Below, in pieces: positions 36,461 through 46,000 of a stretch of DNA of 64,000 nucleotides. Both the position numbers and the translations under genes were made by a program. The stretch's first letter is position 1. The number at the start of each line of letters is the position of its first letter. Origin of the DNA: Bacillus sp. SKDU12 (GTDB taxonomy: Bacteria; Bacillota; Bacilli; Bacillales; Bacillaceae); NCBI RefSeq assembly GCF_010093085.1, contig NZ_MSRC01000007.1:552326-616325 (forward strand), in the 5' to 3' direction. Below the pieces are notes generated by a model. That model saw only the letters and a program-made list of their open reading frames with translations, was not told the origin of the DNA and made no database searches.

Positions 36461-36852
36461 AACTTTAGTTATATGTTCATATATTTAGAAAGAAAGCGTA
36501 CCGGCAACTAAAGTTAGGACGCTATTTTTTGTTATGGCATCTAAATAAAATAACAATTTCAAACTAAAGAAATTAAGATATGTGAAAACGTTTGATAGGG
36601 CAATATTTACGAGCTATGCAAAATCGAAAACACAGTACGATGAATGAATATGAGTTTGCAGGACAGTATTTATGTCGCATTAAGAAATTTCAGTGGGCTT
36701 CTTCGATGGATGAAAAGAAGGGTTTCTGGGTAAAAGTTAAGAACTTAGTTAATAGATGAAAATGACCATTGAACCGTTCGATAAAATAGCAGTTTTAACA
36801 TGTAGGAGGCAGTAAAAGACACAAGTAATTTTATATAAAGGAAGTGGATAGT
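36461..36852. other. Intergenic region with a small ORF and a cre-like site
   Basis: An open frame at 36616-36759 (47 codons, MNEYEFAGQYLCRIKKFQW) has no ribosome site and may be a gene relic. TGAAAACGTTTGAT at 36583-36596 shares the core of a CcpA catabolite-response element but is 257 bp from the GH32 start. Nothing else was recognised. Confidence 0.35.
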
Positions 36853-38301
36853 TTGAGTAACTTTAGACCTAATTTTCATATTACGCCTGCCAGTGGTTGG
36901 ATGAACGACATTCAACGACCGTTATATATTGACGGAACACATCATTTGTTTTATTTGTACAATAATGATTTTGATTGGGGAGGTAACGGCACAGAGTGGG
37001 CGCATGTTGAGTCTGTGGATTTAAAACATTGGAAAAGACTTCCCACAGCTATACCGAAGTACACAGATGATGCTGGAGACCCTTGGTCAGGGAGTACTGT
37101 TGTAGACAAAAATAACACCGCTGGATTTGGAGAAGGAGCTATAATCGCACTATTGACTATGCCAAAGCCTGATTATCAATGCACCCACCTTTGGTATAGC
37201 GTAGATGGCGGCAACAGTTTTAAACATTACAATCCTGATTCAAGTTCCACGAAGCCACAACCTGTAATGAAAAACCCAACAGGAGGATCAGACTTCAGAG
37301 ATCCAAAAGTAATTTGGCACGAAGACACCCAAAGCTGGACAATGCTGCTTGCAGAGGGAGATAAGATAGGTTTCTATAAATCCGAAAATCTGAAGAACTG
37401 GGAATATATGAGCGGATTTGTAAGGACTGATATAGGGGTTGTTGAGTGTCCTGACATCTTTCAGATCAACTTAGATGACGATCCAAACAATAAGAAGTGG
37501 GTTCTTATGATCGCGGCTAACGGGTTTAATTATGGGTTGACAACAGGATCATGCTACTTTGTAGGCGAATTTGACGGTGTGGCGTTTAAACCGGAAACTG
37601 ATATTGAATGGTTGGAGAAAGGCGCTGACTCTTATGGGGGTGCTACTTGGGATGCACCGTATACAAATGGTAACTATAGATATTATATGTCATGGATGAA
37701 TAATTGGGCTTATGCATTAGACCTTCCTTGGAAAGTATACAATGGGAATGGAAGTATAGTAAGAGAGCTTCGTCTAAAAACTATTAATGGTATACCTCAA
37801 ATTGTTCAACAACCTATCTGGGACTTATCAGAAGGCTTTGATGAGGTGCTGTCATTAAATAATGTTGAACTTTTTAAAGACAATGTTATTCAACAGCATG
37901 ACTTAAAATCGTATATTGTTGATTTAGTCATAGCATTAGATGGTGTTACCAAAGGCAAGTTTGGTATAGCTATTCGAGACGGTGTAAATCACACTGACTT
38001 GGTTTATGATGTCTCAAGCAATGAGTTTGTTTTCAATCGTCAGCAGAGTGGAGAAGTAATTGACAAACCAGAATTCTATAATCTGCAACGAACAACAATT
38101 ACACCTAAAGACGGACGCATTAAATTAAATATAGTTATAGACAACAGCACTGTAGAGTTGTTTATAAATGACGGTGAACAAGTTTTTTCAAATATGATAT
38201 TTCCCGAAGAGGATTCAACAGGGTTTCGTATATGGACTGATGATTTTATGTTAATTGAGAAATTGTCTATAAAGAAGACAAACGAGAATTTTATAGACTG
38301 A
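36853..38301 (+). CDS. GH32 fructan hydrolase (levanase/inulinase type)
   Basis: Glycoside hydrolase family 32 enzyme of about 482 residues without signal peptide. Five-bladed propeller motifs: WMNDIQRPLYIDG with the nucleophile Asp (the family usually has WMNDPN or WMNDPQ), WSGST, the FRDPKV block with the stabilizing Asp, and VVECPDIF with the acid/base Glu. A C-terminal beta-sandwich follows (about 330-480). The start is TTG 36853 behind AAAGGAAG; a GTG at 36844 overlaps that site. It should cleave levan or inulin fructosyl bonds, probably resembling LevB-type endolevanases. No transporter gene lies beside it. Confidence 0.86.
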   Translation: MSNFRPNFHITPASGWMNDIQRPLYIDGTHHLFYLYNNDFDWGGNGTEWAHVESVDLKHWKRLPTAIPKYTDDAGDPWSGSTVVDKNNTAGFGEGAIIALLTMPKPDYQCTHLWYSVDGGNSFKHYNPDSSSTKPQPVMKNPTGGSDFRDPKVIWHEDTQSWTMLLAEGDKIGFYKSENLKNWEYMSGFVRTDIGVVECPDIFQINLDDDPNNKKWVLMIAANGFNYGLTTGSCYFVGEFDGVAFKPETDIEWLEKGADSYGGATWDAPYTNGNYRYYMSWMNNWAYALDLPWKVYNGNGSIVRELRLKTINGIPQIVQQPIWDLSEGFDEVLSLNNVELFKDNVIQQHDLKSYIVDLVIALDGVTKGKFGIAIRDGVNHTDLVYDVSSNEFVFNRQQSGEVIDKPEFYNLQRTTITPKDGRIKLNIVIDNSTVELFINDGEQVFSNMIFPEEDSTGFRIWTDDFMLIEKLSIKKTNENFID

Positions 38302-38519
38302 TGTTAAGAAAGAATGTTGAGGGACTTTATTTGCAAAAAAATGCGAATCAAAAGAGTTCACACGAGGATGGCGATGGTGGTTATGGGTTGTACAAAAAAT
38401 CTGAATAAAACAGCAGTTTTCATTGGGTAAGATCCCGCTGTATAATAAAGGACAAAAGGGATTGCCATCTTCGATACGCAAAACAATCAGACACGGGGAA
38501 TTAGAAAGGAGCTATAAAC

Positions 38520-38903
38520 ATGCAAGTTTTAAGGATCATATTTGTTCATGTCTTGTCTGCGTTATCAGCTGCTGTTGTTTATGTTTTTGGCATTGATTAT
38601 GATGGCTACATTCCATACTTCTTAATAAGTGCTATTCTCTTTATCTTTTATTTGATATTTGCATCACCCGTTCAATATTTCATAAATCGCAGTCCAAAAA
38701 GGTTTAACCTGAAATATTTACTCATATACATACTCTTTTCAATCTTAGTATGGTTATTCTTCGGTGCAATAACTGATCCAAAGAGTACTATAGACTTTTT
38801 AATGGGATACGAAATTTACTTATTTGGCATTTCATTCGCTGTAATCTTTTGGCTCTGGGACTCAATTTTTCTGCAAAGCAAGGCAAAGATAGCGACTAAG
38901 TAA
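38520..38903 (+). CDS. UPF0715-like membrane protein (127 aa)
   Basis: Small integral membrane protein of 127 residues with four hydrophobic helices (IIFVHVLSALSAAVVYVFG, ISAILFIFYLIFA, LLIYILFSILVWLFFG, LFGISFAVIFWLWDSIFL). The pattern matches the UPF0715 group found in B. subtilis prophage-like regions. AAAGGAG lies 8 nt before the ATG. Truncated or frameshifted relatives lie at 42060 and 57108. Function unknown. Confidence 0.75.
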   Translation: MQVLRIIFVHVLSALSAAVVYVFGIDYDGYIPYFLISAILFIFYLIFASPVQYFINRSPKRFNLKYLLIYILFSILVWLFFGAITDPKSTIDFLMGYEIYLFGISFAVIFWLWDSIFLQSKAKIATK

Positions 38904-39231
38904 GATTAAATATCTTAGAATTTCCCATTTAATTAAAACAACTTATCAAAAAAATTGATTTTTCATAAATATATGGGCATTTATAGCTTTGCTGCTTGAT
39001 ATCCTTTAATAAGTTTTACTCGGGTAAAAACAGTAAGAAGTATCAGTTACGTTATCTAATATTAAAGACGATATTAATCAGCAATTGAGTTTGAAGTGGG
39101 TTATGAAAAGAGAAGAAAGCCTAGAGCCGTTATGGGAGAAAAGCAAATACAAATAAGGCTCTCAAGTGATCCTGAGATCAGTTTTTGTACGGCGCTTCAC
39201 AGAACTGGTTTAACAGGACATAAATCATAAA
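38904..39231. other. Intergenic region
   Basis: AT-rich sequence between the membrane protein and the phr terminator. No reading frame, promoter or repeat that I can support. Confidence 0.4.
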
Positions 39232-39270
39232 AATCCCCCTCCCTCAAAATCGAGAGAGGGGGGGGAATAA
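39232..39270 (-). terminator. Terminator of the rap-phr operon
   Basis: CCCCCTC / GAGGGGG type stem built on CTC/GAG repeats, GC-rich, with a T-run on the minus strand. Confidence 0.75.
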
Positions 39271-39277
39271 TACATCG

Positions 39278-39454
39278 TCAAGAAGTATGACCTCTGCTTG
39301 CAACTTCAAATGAATGGTCAGCAGTATAACCAATACTGGCTGTATGTCCTCTGCGTGCTTCTTGTACATCTTTTTGAGTGTTGACTGAATAAATGCTTAT
39401 AAACCCAAATAAAACAACGGCTAAAATAAAGACAGATGCATGCTTACGTTTCAT
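39278..39454 (-). CDS. Phr signalling peptide precursor with duplicated signal
   Basis: A 58-residue Phr-type pre-peptide. Basic N-terminus and hydrophobic export segment (MKRKHASVFILAVVLFGFISIYS), then a hydrophilic tail holding two near-identical signal units: EARRGHTAS and VASRGHTS at the extreme end. Phr peptides are exported, trimmed to penta/hexapeptides with a basic residue at position two (ERGMT, ARNQT, SRNVT in known ones), re-imported by Opp and inhibit their Rap. Here the predicted products are RRGHT and SRGHT. AGAGGGG precedes the ATG; it overlaps the rap 3' end by 11 bp. Confidence 0.85.
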   Translation of the reverse strand: MKRKHASVFILAVVLFGFISIYSVNTQKDVQEARRGHTASIGYTADHSFEVASRGHTS

Positions 39455-40580
39455 AAAGACAATCCCCTCTCTGAATTTGTTTGCGAGCGTAAAGCACTTT
39501 CTCATAAAAAGCAACAGCTGCTTTACGTTCTTCTTTCTCATTGTAATACTTCGCCGCATCTAATGCTAAATCCTCCACGTCTGAAAGCATTGACTTTAAT
39601 TCTAAGTAATTTAGAATGGAATTTAATTTTTCTTTGTCGTTATCTACATATAAGGCATGAATGAATTCAAACATTTTTGTCATAACCTCATTGTTAAAAT
39701 TAGTGGACAAAGACAGACCATGTGCACACCAAGAAATACCCTCGAAGTGGTTTCTCATTTTAAATGTGGTTTTTGTCAACATGAGTAAGATGTCTAATAA
39801 ACGATTTGAGTGCTCATATCCATTATCTTGGTATACTCTAATACCCTCCTTAAAGTACTTAGTAGCCTTTTGATAAGCTCCCTTAGCAAATGAACATAGG
39901 CCAAGATTATAAAGTGATGATCCGATTAATCGTGACATATCGATTTCTCTTGCTTTGTCTAGAGCATCTTTAAAATGAGGGATCGCTTTTTCAGGATAGT
40001 CCATATCCAAATAGTTCAGACCGATAACAAATAAGCACTGAATAACTCTTACAGTGTAGTTTTCATGTGCTCTATAACTATCGATCGCTTGAACAATGTG
40101 ATACATCGACATATGTGTTTGCTTCATATGATAATAAACTTCTGCAACTTTATAGTGGAACTCTGCTCGTTCAATCTCATCTGCAACAAGTGATAATTTT
40201 CTCTCGGCTTGCTTATAGAAGCTTATGGCATAAAGATATTCGTATTGTTCAAATTCATTCATCCCCCGGAAAAAGTTAAAATAATATTCAAGAATCCCTT
40301 TTAAATCAGTTTGACTGCTTTCGATCTTTTCTAATAAGTCTGAAATGTTAGGGCGTTCTTCATTCATTGGTTTTGGTTCAAGGTAATCAAGCATCAATTG
40401 ATGGCGAAAGCACATGAGAGAATAATACAGCAATAAATCTTGATCTTCTTTCATATATCTTATTTCTTCCTCAACTTCAGATTTCAATATTTCCGAATCT
40501 GGGACACTAAATAATCTTATGTATTTATACCACTCATTTATTTTTACACCGACTTTAGAAGAAGAGATCATTTGCTCCAA
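39444..40580 (-). CDS. Rap-family TPR protein (RRNPP)
   Basis: Rap protein of about 378 residues. The N-terminal three-helix bundle (VGVKINEWYKYIRLFSVPDSEILKSEVE) precedes a series of tetratricopeptide repeats (EQYEYLYAISFYKQAERKLSLV, YPEKAIPHFKDALDKAREI, GAYQKATKYFKEGIRVYQ). Rap proteins act as phosphatases of Spo0F or block DNA binding by ComA and relatives; a peptide from the following phr gene switches them off. The start is TTG 40580 behind GGAGGG; GTG 40583 and ATG 40571 are alternatives. It is not RapK of 168, whose Phr signal, as I recall, is unrelated to RGHT. Confidence 0.88.
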   Translation of the reverse strand: MEQMISSSKVGVKINEWYKYIRLFSVPDSEILKSEVEEEIRYMKEDQDLLLYYSLMCFRHQLMLDYLEPKPMNEERPNISDLLEKIESSQTDLKGILEYYFNFFRGMNEFEQYEYLYAISFYKQAERKLSLVADEIERAEFHYKVAEVYYHMKQTHMSMYHIVQAIDSYRAHENYTVRVIQCLFVIGLNYLDMDYPEKAIPHFKDALDKAREIDMSRLIGSSLYNLGLCSFAKGAYQKATKYFKEGIRVYQDNGYEHSNRLLDILLMLTKTTFKMRNHFEGISWCAHGLSLSTNFNNEVMTKMFEFIHALYVDNDKEKLNSILNYLELKSMLSDVEDLALDAAKYYNEKEERKAAVAFYEKVLYARKQIQRGDCLYET

Positions 40581-40745
40581 CACAGGCCCTCCCTGAATGT
40601 ATCTTATATACTAAATATGTAATATTTTATCATGTTTAAAGAAATAAGAAATATTAATATTATCTTAAAAAAAAACGAAACAAATACTCTCCTCAATTAA
40701 AAAAGGACAGGAGGTTGAATCATAATCCATTACAAAGACATTAGG

Positions 40746-40838
40746 ATGAGTGAGTTGAGAACTTTCTTATGTTTACTGAGCGGATTAGCTGCAATGACTT
40801 TACAATCTATATCTATATTGTATGTCTTCTTTATATGA
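40746..40838 (+). CDS. Possible 30-aa hydrophobic peptide
   Basis: Open frame MSELRTFLCLLSGLAAMTLQ... ending in LYVFFI, in the 490-bp gap between rap and xynA. It is short and hydrophobic like small membrane peptides. There is no ribosome site at proper distance (AGGAGG lies about 30 nt upstream), so support is weak. The rest of the gap holds the divergent rap and xynA promoter regions. Confidence 0.25.
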   Translation: MSELRTFLCLLSGLAAMTLQSISILYVFFI

Positions 40839-41069
40839 AATGGTTCGAATGTACAAATATTACTCCGTGAGATTTAGGAATAAGACCCCTCACCATATAA
40901 TTTTTAGGTAATTGTAATTAAATTACAATTATTCTTGATTTTTACTTGTGAATTCATGATATTATGTTGAAGGGGACGATCAAAAGTTTGGCGTTAGTAA
41001 TGAAGGATGTTTTAAAAATATGCGATTGCTACCTCATTTTAATCTCAGAAAAAATATTAGAGGAGGTAA

Positions 41070-41714
<645 letters not shown>

Positions 41715-42059
41715 CAGATCAACTTTAATCAGAGGTAGCTAACGGGCTGCTGATCGTTCCTTGAGACATTTTTCCACCAACTGTATTTGTGAGTTACTAA
41801 GAGAGGCAACAGCCTTTTGTCTCGAATCTAGTGAATGATTATTAAAATCGTTAGTAATGGTTTAAGGCCTTTTTCTACTAGGAGAACAGCTGAAGGTGAG
41901 GTATTCTCCATCAGGCTTTATAACTTTCTCTATAAGTTCAGCAGACATTAATATATTGATTGAGTTTTGGCCTTAATATGTATCATCAGATATAAAATGG
42001 GTTAACCATGATGTAGGTGATTGTCTATTGTCGTAAAAAGAGGCAACAGACTTATTTAA

Positions 42060-42317
42060 GTGACTGTTCATCTCTTGTCTGCGTTATCAGCTGCTGTTGT
42101 TTATGTTTTTGGCATTGATTATGATAGCCGCATTCCATACTGCTTAATAGTATTATTCTCTTTATCGTTTAATTTATTATTTGCGTCGTCTGTTCACTAT
42201 TTCTTAAATCGCAGTCCAAAAAGGTTTAACCTGAATATTCACTCCTTAGTCTGGTTGGACCAAGTGCTTGTTATTACTCAGCGAGTAGCAGAGGGGATAC
42301 ATAAGAAAACTGCATAA
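42060..42317 (+). pseudogene. Truncated UPF0715 paralog
   Basis: VHLLSALSAAVVYVFGIDYD and NRSPKRFNLN repeat the first half of the intact gene at 38520 almost exactly, also at DNA level. The first codons and the last two helices are missing; after RFNLN the frame runs into unrelated sequence. No ribosome site. It is a duplicate that has decayed. The 345 bp before it contain nothing recognisable. Confidence 0.75.
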
Positions 42318-42352
42318 ATAAGGCAAAGAGTTATAACTCTTTGCCTTTTGGT
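42318..42352. terminator. Hairpin after the truncated paralog
   Basis: AAGGCAAAGAGTT / AACTCTTTGCCTT perfect stem with a 2-3 nt loop and short T-runs. Confidence 0.75.
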
Positions 42353-42359
42353 GTGTTCC

Positions 42360-42443
42360 TTAACCGATTCGCAATAGTCCCATTACATTTACGGCAGTAG
42401 ACAGCAATACAATGATGAAAGCGATCTCAAGTAAGAGGATCAT
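42360..42443 (-). pseudogene. C-terminal fragment of a membrane protein
   Basis: Minus-strand frame ending IAFIIVLLSTAVNVMGLLRIG. The open frame begins at a TAA 11 codons before the ATG and has no ribosome site, so it reads as the end of a lost transporter-like gene. Family not recognised. Confidence 0.35.
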
Positions 42444-42582
42444 GCCGATATTCCCAAATGGTATTTCTCCAGATTAGATTAATTAGTTAAAAGTGATTTT
42501 TTATTTAGAAAAGAGGATGATACTGATGAGGGTAAAACGAAAATAAGGATAAGCAACATTACATAAGGAGAGTTATTAATCG

Positions 42583-43410
42583 TTGAAGTTTAAAAACAGA
42601 ATAGCGGGAAAAGAGGTTAATGCGGCAGAGAAGGCTTGCTTTGGTGAGTCTAGCTTTCTTTACCTAATACTTCGCAAGGTTACGAAGCTATATAAGTATA
42701 TCATAGACAAGAAGTTTTTTACAATCATAATCACATTATTGTTGGTATTGTTTAATATCAATTCAGTTCTAGCTGCAGATAAGTATGGCAATTTTAAAGA
42801 GTTAAAAGCAAATGAGTCACTTTTGAGCTATAACATTTTTACTGCCAATGTTGATAGGCGTGTACTTATTTTGGCTCCTCATGGAGGAGGCATTGAAGGA
42901 GGAACTAGTGAGCTTGCAAGAGAATTAAGCAAGTCTTACTCTACCTATCTATTTGAAGCTTTAAGGATACCAGGAGCTTCTGAATTTCATATTACAAGTG
43001 CGAATTTTGATGAGCCGCAAGCTTTAGATTTATTATCAAAGCATGATTTGACACTCTCGCTTCATGGTTATGCATCAAGGAAAAAACACACATTAGTCGG
43101 TGGGACAGACAGAGTAAAAGCAGCAAAGCTTACATCATTACTTAATAGTGCAGGTTTTTCTGCAGAATTGCTGTCTGAAGACTCTCGTTTAGCCGGTACA
43201 AATGCACAGAATATCGCTAATAAAAATAGAACTGGTATGAGTATTCAACTTGAAATAAGCAATGGACAACGAAGAGAAATGTTTAACAAGTTTACACTGG
43301 CTGGACGGGATGGAACGAAGAATCAAGTTTTTTATGACTATATTGCTGTTCTAACTAAATTCATTGATGAAAATGTGTATGATAAGGATAGTATAGCACG
43401 GCAACTATGA
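42583..43410 (+). CDS. Poly-gamma-glutamate hydrolase family protein
   Basis: Protein of about 275 residues with a membrane/signal segment at about 45-65 (FFTIIITLLLVLFNINSVLAA). The catalytic domain shows the zinc-carboxypeptidase-like signature of the phage PghP/YndL/YoqZ family: ILAPHGGGIEGGTSELA (metal His and Glu), LSLHGYASRKKHTLVGG (second His) and IQLEISNGQRREMF (catalytic Glu). It should cut poly-gamma-glutamate, the Bacillus capsule or slime polymer. TTG 42583 follows AAGGAGAG by about 10 nt. An extended basic N-terminus before the hydrophobic segment is unusual. Confidence 0.82.
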   Translation: MKFKNRIAGKEVNAAEKACFGESSFLYLILRKVTKLYKYIIDKKFFTIIITLLLVLFNINSVLAADKYGNFKELKANESLLSYNIFTANVDRRVLILAPHGGGIEGGTSELARELSKSYSTYLFEALRIPGASEFHITSANFDEPQALDLLSKHDLTLSLHGYASRKKHTLVGGTDRVKAAKLTSLLNSAGFSAELLSEDSRLAGTNAQNIANKNRTGMSIQLEISNGQRREMFNKFTLAGRDGTKNQVFYDYIAVLTKFIDENVYDKDSIARQL

Positions 43411-44125
43411 TGAGTAAATTCATGCGGGACTATGTTTGTGACTTTTTGATCACTGGAGAATTGATGTATTTAACAAAAATCAAATTGAAACTAATGGCCA
43501 GGAAAAATTTTTAATGAGAAGTAAGCTAGGACCAGTCTAACAGCATAATATGATCCAAGTTCACATTAATTTGTGATCTTTTTCAAATTAAAATGATAAA
43601 CGGTCAGCCGCATATAACTGAACAACATAGGAGCACACCTGCAGCAAAAAGCAGAACACTTTTTTGATCTTTTTTGGTTTTTTACATTTTATTTTGTTAT
43701 CTTTAAAATTTTCGACTGTTTATTTACCTTGCGTTTTGCTCTTTTCTTTCATTGCAAATTTTGTGGTGTTTTATTTTAGTCTCATCTTTTTATCCACCAA
43801 TAATAACAAGACCCGAACTTGTATACGGGGGTTTCGGTTGCCTCATAGATATGAGAGAGGGTTAAATGACTCAACCTTAACAAAGAATATGAATACTTCT
43901 TGAGTTAATGAACAAAGTAAATTGATAGACTCATTATCAAATGCCCCTGAACTGATGGGGCGTTTTTTTATTATATGTCCATTTATTAAGAAAAAGAAAA
44001 GTAAGATACAGAAATTTGAAACAATAACAGGAGCAGAACGTATATGATAGTAAAGTTTCCATTTTAATGGCGTAATTTGCTTTTTTGTTTAGTGCTTACA
44101 TGGATGATATGAAAGGAGTATTCAA
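43411..44125. other. Intergenic region with terminator
   Basis: No convincing gene. GCCCC / GGGGC hairpin followed by seven T at 43940-43972 is a clear terminator on the plus strand. A CCCG / CGGG hairpin lies at about 43813-43832. T-rich stretches near 43660-43800 form a spurious hydrophobic frame. Confidence 0.5.
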
Positions 44126-45022
44126 ATGCAGCTTCACCAAACCCAAAGCGGAAAACAAAACCATCATCTTAAATGGTGGGCAATTGCCTTGCTCGGCTGG
44201 GGAGCGTTCGTATTTGCTTTGTTTTTTGCCACTTTTATCGGTTCGATGGTCCGCCAAGCAGGAGCTTCCAAGCTTTTGCAGCAAGGTATCCAAGCAGGTT
44301 TAGTGTCATTTATTACTGTTCCGTTACTCTACATTCTTCTTAAACGGTTTTCTTGTAAACCATTCTTCTCAATCGGACTGTTTGGATGGCGGCAAGCCGT
44401 TCCAAAAGCCATAATGGGAATCATGTATGTCATTTTACTCTCCGGATCTGGATTCGCTATCGCCCATTTAATGGGCTGGATCAAAGTTACACAATTTCAC
44501 TTTTCTGCTCATTTAGTGACAGCGCTGCTTTTAAACATGATTATCGCTTTCTTTTATGAAGCTTTTCCAGAGGAATTAACTTTCCGCGGGATTGTGTACA
44601 ATGCTTTACACAGGCGATTTCATTGTTTCATAGCATTACTCCTGCAGCCGATCCTATTTGTGCTTGCCCCTTTAACTGTAAGTGGTTTGCAATATATAGC
44701 AGGGATTGAGTCACCTGCTATCACATTAGGTTACATCGTTTTATTGTTGTCTTTTGGATTCATTCTTCAGCTCCTGCGTATCGTAACAGGAAGCTTGTGG
44801 ACATCTATAGCCTTTCATCTAGCCTTTCTCGAAAATTCACGTTTCTTCGTCCTGCAAGGAAATGAACGTTTTATTACCTATACAGAAATGGTTCCAGGGA
44901 CAGGAGCACTGTTTGTGATCTTTTTTATGTTGCTGTTTGTCGGTACCCTGCTTTTAGTACCTGCAGGAATAGCTCGCTGGCGTAAGGATAAGAGAAACCG
45001 CAAAGCAGTCATATCTGATTGA
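44126..45022 (+). CDS. CPBP-family intramembrane metalloprotease
   Basis: Polytopic membrane protein of 298 residues, CPBP/Abi type. The catalytic motif is EAFPEELTFRGIVYNALHRR near residue 150, with the EExxxR signature, and a second motif FHLAFLENS with His in a late helix. Eight or so hydrophobic segments. Bacterial members take part in peptide maturation or in self-immunity to bacteriocins. AAAGGAG lies 7 nt before the ATG. No bacteriocin precursor was found nearby. Confidence 0.82.
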   Translation: MQLHQTQSGKQNHHLKWWAIALLGWGAFVFALFFATFIGSMVRQAGASKLLQQGIQAGLVSFITVPLLYILLKRFSCKPFFSIGLFGWRQAVPKAIMGIMYVILLSGSGFAIAHLMGWIKVTQFHFSAHLVTALLLNMIIAFFYEAFPEELTFRGIVYNALHRRFHCFIALLLQPILFVLAPLTVSGLQYIAGIESPAITLGYIVLLLSFGFILQLLRIVTGSLWTSIAFHLAFLENSRFFVLQGNERFITYTEMVPGTGALFVIFFMLLFVGTLLLVPAGIARWRKDKRNRKAVISD

Positions 45023-45157
45023 AACAACAGTTTTATACATAAAAGGTGAATGGGGTTAATACGAAAATATTGAATTTTATTACTGATAATATTGTCTGTG
45101 AAACTGGTGCTTTTTGTTTGGATAGTGGATGTCGAGGTAATTGATATGGAGGTAAAA

Positions 45158-45331
45158 ATGTCTTTTTTAACAATTGTTGAATTCATTTCAATGTTAACTG
45201 TATGCGGTTTAACCGTATGGACTTTCAAAAGACAAAAAAATGTGGATGCAGATGTATTTTTTTATGCTAGTTTCATGATTTATTTGCTTGTAGCTGAAGT
45301 TGCTGTCTATGTCATATTTCAGTTTGTTTAA
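45158..45331 (+). CDS. Small membrane protein (57 aa)
   Basis: GGAGG lies 5 nt before ATG 45158. Two hydrophobic segments (FLTIVEFISMLTVCGLTVW and FYASFMIYLLVAEVAVYVIFQFV) with the basic loop KRQKN between them. Not recognised. Confidence 0.6.
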   Translation: MSFLTIVEFISMLTVCGLTVWTFKRQKNVDADVFFYASFMIYLLVAEVAVYVIFQFV

Positions 45332-45495
45332 GAGTTTTCAGTCGTAAAAAGCATGTATATCAAGTGACAGCTGACATATAGAAGTGAATAAAGAACTGCG
45401 TGAGTTGCTGATACCTAAAGAAGTTTATAACCGCAGGGAGATTTTAATTTTGAAACGGGTTAAATAATAAAGTGTAAAAAAAGAGGGGATAAGTC

Positions 45496-45804
45496 ATTAA
45501 AAAGCTAGTTGTACTTTCTGGATTATTGGGAATATTATTATCAATTGTTGGGCAATTATTTGGAATTTTATCCGATTTCTTTATTTCGGGTAATGCTCGG
45601 TATATAGGGATATTAGCGGGAATTCTTATGTTATTTAATTTGAAGGTAAGCAAAATCGAAACGCAATCATTTATCATTAACTCAAGTACCGCAATCGGAA
45701 TTATAGGTGCAGGTATTTTCTATTTTCCAGCTGCAATTGTCAATATCTTAATTGGATTTAAGCTGAACAAAAAGTTAAAAGAAGAAAAGATGAAGGAGTT
45801 ATAA
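45496..45804 (+). CDS. DUF4064-like membrane protein with ATT start
   Basis: Membrane protein of 102 residues when started at 45496. There the codons ATT AAA AAG CTA give the typical N-terminus (M)KKLVVLSGLLGILLSIVGQLFG, and AGAGGGG lies 7 nt upstream. The initiation codon is ATT, so either a rare start is used or an ATG was lost. TTG at 45526 would cut the first helix. Three or four hydrophobic stretches and a Lys-rich tail (KLNKKLKEEKMKEL). Confidence 0.55.
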   Translation: MKKLVVLSGLLGILLSIVGQLFGILSDFFISGNARYIGILAGILMLFNLKVSKIETQSFIINSSTAIGIIGAGIFYFPAAIVNILIGFKLNKKLKEEKMKEL

Positions 45805-45827
45805 CATCATTATTTTTAAAACAGTTA

Positions 45828-45866
45828 TTAAAGCTAATGTCTCACATGCAGACTTTAGCTTTTTTA
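45828..45866 (+). terminator. Terminator after the ATT-start gene
   Basis: AAAGCTAA-T-GTC / GAC-T-TTAGCTTT stem with a 7-9 nt loop, followed by T. Confidence 0.8.
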
Positions 45867-46000
45867 TTGGGAATATTTAGTTGTCTGCGATGCTGTCTTC
45901 CCTCAGCTGAGGGAAGGCATTTAAAAGTGTAAACAATAAATGGGAAGAAATACATTAAAGGGAGGGCTCATGTTCATACTAATGCTCGGGAGGTACACTG

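Noticed and set aside
36583..36596. CcpA (cre) site for the GH32 gene
   Set aside because: Only the core matches, the last positions fail, and the distance of about 257 bp is too great to assert control.
43664..43903. 79-codon hydrophobic frame in the gap after the PGA hydrolase
   Set aside because: It consists mostly of Phe and Leu codons from a T-rich stretch, has no ribosome site and ends without protein-like structure.
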